Shown here: positions 14,381 through 16,283 of the stretch, piece by piece | Layout of the letters: the number at the start of each line of letters is the position of its first letter | How positions within the stretch are numbered: position 1 is the stretch's first letter | Assembly: GCA_964639275.1 (NCBI GenBank) | Contig: CAZXCQ010000138.1 | Location: 1 to 16,283 of the forward strand | Length of the DNA: 16,283 bases | Source of the DNA: CAZXCQ01 sp964639275 | GTDB lineage: Bacteria > Desulfobacterota > DSM-4660 > Desulfatiglandales > Desulfatiglandaceae | Reading direction: 5' to 3' | Notes under the pieces: model-generated | The model's input: the letters and a program-made list of their open reading frames with translations, nothing else | Told to the model about the DNA's origin: nothing | Database searches by the model: none | Program-made: the position numbers and the translations under genes

Positions 14381-16105
14381 TTATTTATCCAGGATGTAAA
14401 GGGCGCCCTCAGTCGCATCCACTCTTATCCTCTGTCCTGTTTTGATCGTCGATGTGGCCGTAAAGGTGTTCACCAGTGTGGGCAGACCGTATTCCCGCCC
14501 CACAATGGCCGTATGACTTAAGGTCCCTCCCCTGTCGGAGACAACAGCCTTGACCAGACCAAAAACGGGCGTCCAGGCAGGATTTGTCCCCGGGCATACC
14601 AGTATGTCACCCTTCTGGACTTGATCCAGTTCGTTATAAGTCATGATGACCCGGGCCGTCCCTTCGGCGACCCCGGGGGATCCGCACACCCCATAGATAT
14701 CGGCCTTCAACTCCTCTCTTACCCTGGGCAATTCTCCGACAACTATTTTGATAATAATCGGATCTTCTGAAGGCAGGAGATCCATCCCTACAGCTTCTTC
14801 AATACTTGCCCTGTTTGTATATGCAGGCGGATGCGTCACCCCACTCACTTCCGCCCAATTTTCATTCAGGTACTCCCAGCGTGCCTGCCGTCTGTTGGTA
14901 ACGTACTGCAATTTATGAAATTCGGGCCCCATCAATACCATTTCCACTTCATCGGGGTTCAGGAAGAAAATATCATCCGGTTTGTCAATCGTTCCCGCCT
15001 TGGCCAACCTTCTCCCAATGCCGAGAAAGCTACGGCGCAATACCGCATGCATGTAAAGCTCGCAATAGAGATCATGCTCCTCGCTGTAAGAGCCTGTCTT
15101 GCCACCCAGCGCTATGAGGGACTCGAAGGAGACCTTCTCATTTTCCGGTACTTTCTGCAAAAGATCTGCAATCGCCTTTTCTCTCTCTTTGGCCAAATTC
15201 GCTCTGACCTCGTCCAGGTCATAATCACCGCCTTTTTTAATAAAGGCCCTGATGGGCGATATCACCGTACTCGGTTCCTCTAGCCAATAGGGCTCATTTA
15301 AATCCATCATTCGCACCATCCGCCATCCGTCCACCTCCAGGAAATCGTACAGATCTCTTAACCATTCTTTCCCCGCGTCACTCTTCTCAAGCTCGCTTAT
15401 CACCTCCTCGATTGGTGTGTCCATGATAACACCGTCCACGCCCTTATCAGTGGCATTTCTACCTAATTCCCACAGCTTCTTATCCACCTGGAATACTTTA
15501 TTGTCATACCCCCTGAACATGTTTTGGAATTCAGGACTTTCCGATGTTAGGCCGTATGGTTTCACCATGTCTTCAAGCAAGAGAAATGCAGCATAGGAGA
15601 CAGTCATCCCTTGAAAGTGTATCTCCCACATCCTGCGGTTTGCACTGATCAGATCCCAGAGATGGTGCATGAGATCAATAGATGTAGCATTGTCCACATC
15701 AAAGGCCCTGAATTTTTCGTACATGGACAACAACTCCTTCCGCTGATCTCCCCAAATGCCGTCAAAGTCCTCAATCCATGGGACCAAGGCCTCATTGAAC
15801 TTGACCGTTCGTCGCTTTATCTCCTCCTCATCCTTTATGATACGCATGCCGACATAATCCGAGCCTTCCACATCTCTCAGCGTAAATCCTTTGTTTTTGG
15901 GCATGCTGAATTTTTCGGCTGCATATTGAGCCCCATAGGAACAATTCCTGATCCAGAACCAGCTATACATTGGCGTCAACAAAGGTACGCTGTGTGTGCC
16001 ATCGAAGAAGTATGAACTTATTTGTGCCAGATCAACCTCTTCATTGAAATCAAACCCGGGTACCGAATCCCATATCCTCACCCTCTCTTTCTTTATTTCT
16101 CCCAT
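14381..16105 (-). CDS. PEP-utilising-type phosphotransferase subunit (phosphohistidine mobile domain; PpsA-like)
   Basis: A 574-residue protein. Its C-terminal 90 or so residues are the swivelling phosphohistidine domain of PEP synthase/PPDK-type enzymes: GSPGVAEGTARVI, DILVCPGTNPAW and GGTLSHTAIVGREYGLP with catalytic His531. The rest is a mostly helical, charged region like the middle part of rifampicin phosphotransferase and the large subunit of phenylphosphate synthase. There is no ATP-grasp domain and no PEP/pyruvate TIM barrel, so a separate ATP-binding partner is expected, possibly upstream of 16105 outside the window. By analogy with phenylphosphate synthase it could phosphorylate a phenol- or alcohol-like substrate, but this is inference. 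AGGAGG lies 7 bases before the ATG, and the frame is intact. Confidence 0.75.
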   Translation of the reverse strand: MGEIKKERVRIWDSVPGFDFNEEVDLAQISSYFFDGTHSVPLLTPMYSWFWIRNCSYGAQYAAEKFSMPKNKGFTLRDVEGSDYVGMRIIKDEEEIKRRTVKFNEALVPWIEDFDGIWGDQRKELLSMYEKFRAFDVDNATSIDLMHHLWDLISANRRMWEIHFQGMTVSYAAFLLLEDMVKPYGLTSESPEFQNMFRGYDNKVFQVDKKLWELGRNATDKGVDGVIMDTPIEEVISELEKSDAGKEWLRDLYDFLEVDGWRMVRMMDLNEPYWLEEPSTVISPIRAFIKKGGDYDLDEVRANLAKEREKAIADLLQKVPENEKVSFESLIALGGKTGSYSEEHDLYCELYMHAVLRRSFLGIGRRLAKAGTIDKPDDIFFLNPDEVEMVLMGPEFHKLQYVTNRRQARWEYLNENWAEVSGVTHPPAYTNRASIEEAVGMDLLPSEDPIIIKIVVGELPRVREELKADIYGVCGSPGVAEGTARVIMTYNELDQVQKGDILVCPGTNPAWTPVFGLVKAVVSDRGGTLSHTAIVGREYGLPTLVNTFTATSTIKTGQRIRVDATEGALYILDK

Positions 16106-16283
16106 TTTTTCCCTCCTTTCGGATTTCTGAAAAAGTTAGTGTCTCTATCCCCTGTGTCCATCTCTCCTCCCCATGAGGCGTTCTTTGTAACTTCTCAAAA
16201 ACCCGGGGATAAATCGATTGGGGTGTGACATGGGGGTCTTTTTTTCTTCCACATGCCTCTAACAGGGGGCCCGGCAGTGCCGT

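Noticed and set aside
1..16283. CRISPR arrays, tRNA or rRNA genes
   Set aside because: No regularly spaced direct repeats, cloverleaf-like sequences or rRNA text were seen by reading; no search program was run.

Overview
The window reads as a piece of an anaerobic bacterial chromosome, most likely a Desulfobacterota-type (deltaproteobacterial) sulfate reducer or syntroph. That is inferred from the gene families: tripartite tricarboxylate transporter parts, a split UxaA/SuyAB-type lyase, a B12-dependent glutamate-mutase-like set, a RAYT transposase with a DnaA-like tail, and a cluster of CoA-ester oxidation genes. No rRNA or tRNA gene was seen to fix the taxonomy.

Positions 1-6633, all on the plus strand. 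The end of an unidentified protein (1-137) and a TctB-like membrane subunit (221-769) are followed by a two-subunit UxaA-family lyase (888-1166 and 1169-2332). Its sizes and sequence best fit (2R)-sulfolactate sulfo-lyase SuyAB. A 259-base gap with RNA-like foldback structure (2333-2591) precedes a LUD-domain protein (2592-3200). Then come the three genes of a glutamate-mutase-type system: cobalamin-binding subunit (3279-3698), MutL/GlmL ATPase (3698-5128) and catalytic subunit (5200-6633). The catalytic subunit aligns without gaps to the clostridial GlmE sequence as I remember it, and keeps the cofactor-side residues. Arg149 and Glu171, both substrate contacts, are leucines. The system is therefore predicted to rearrange something other than glutamate, and this is the most interesting point in the window.

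Positions 6648-7386. A small mobile element bounded by 27-base inverted repeats carries the truncated 3' part of a REP-associated transposase. Immediately beyond its right end lie the last 39 codons of a BadF/BcrA/HgdC-type dehydratase-activating ATPase, whose remainder is gone.

Positions 7471-16105. On the minus strand are an SDR dehydrogenase and a CrtI-like FAD oxidoreductase. A LysR regulator is transcribed away from them across a promoter region with a 12-base palindrome. Further along, again on the minus strand, are an acyl-CoA dehydrogenase with Lys at the usual catalytic Glu position, a Tm-1-like (UPF0261) gene remnant, a CoA ligase with two apparent in-frame deletions, an epoxide-hydrolase N-terminal fragment, and a PEP-utilising (phenylphosphate-synthase-like) phosphotransferase subunit. 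Together these suggest activation and oxidation of an alcohol or acid as its CoA ester. Between 12.37 and 14.37 kb three neighbouring genes have lost internal or terminal parts, which marks the locus as decaying or recently rearranged.
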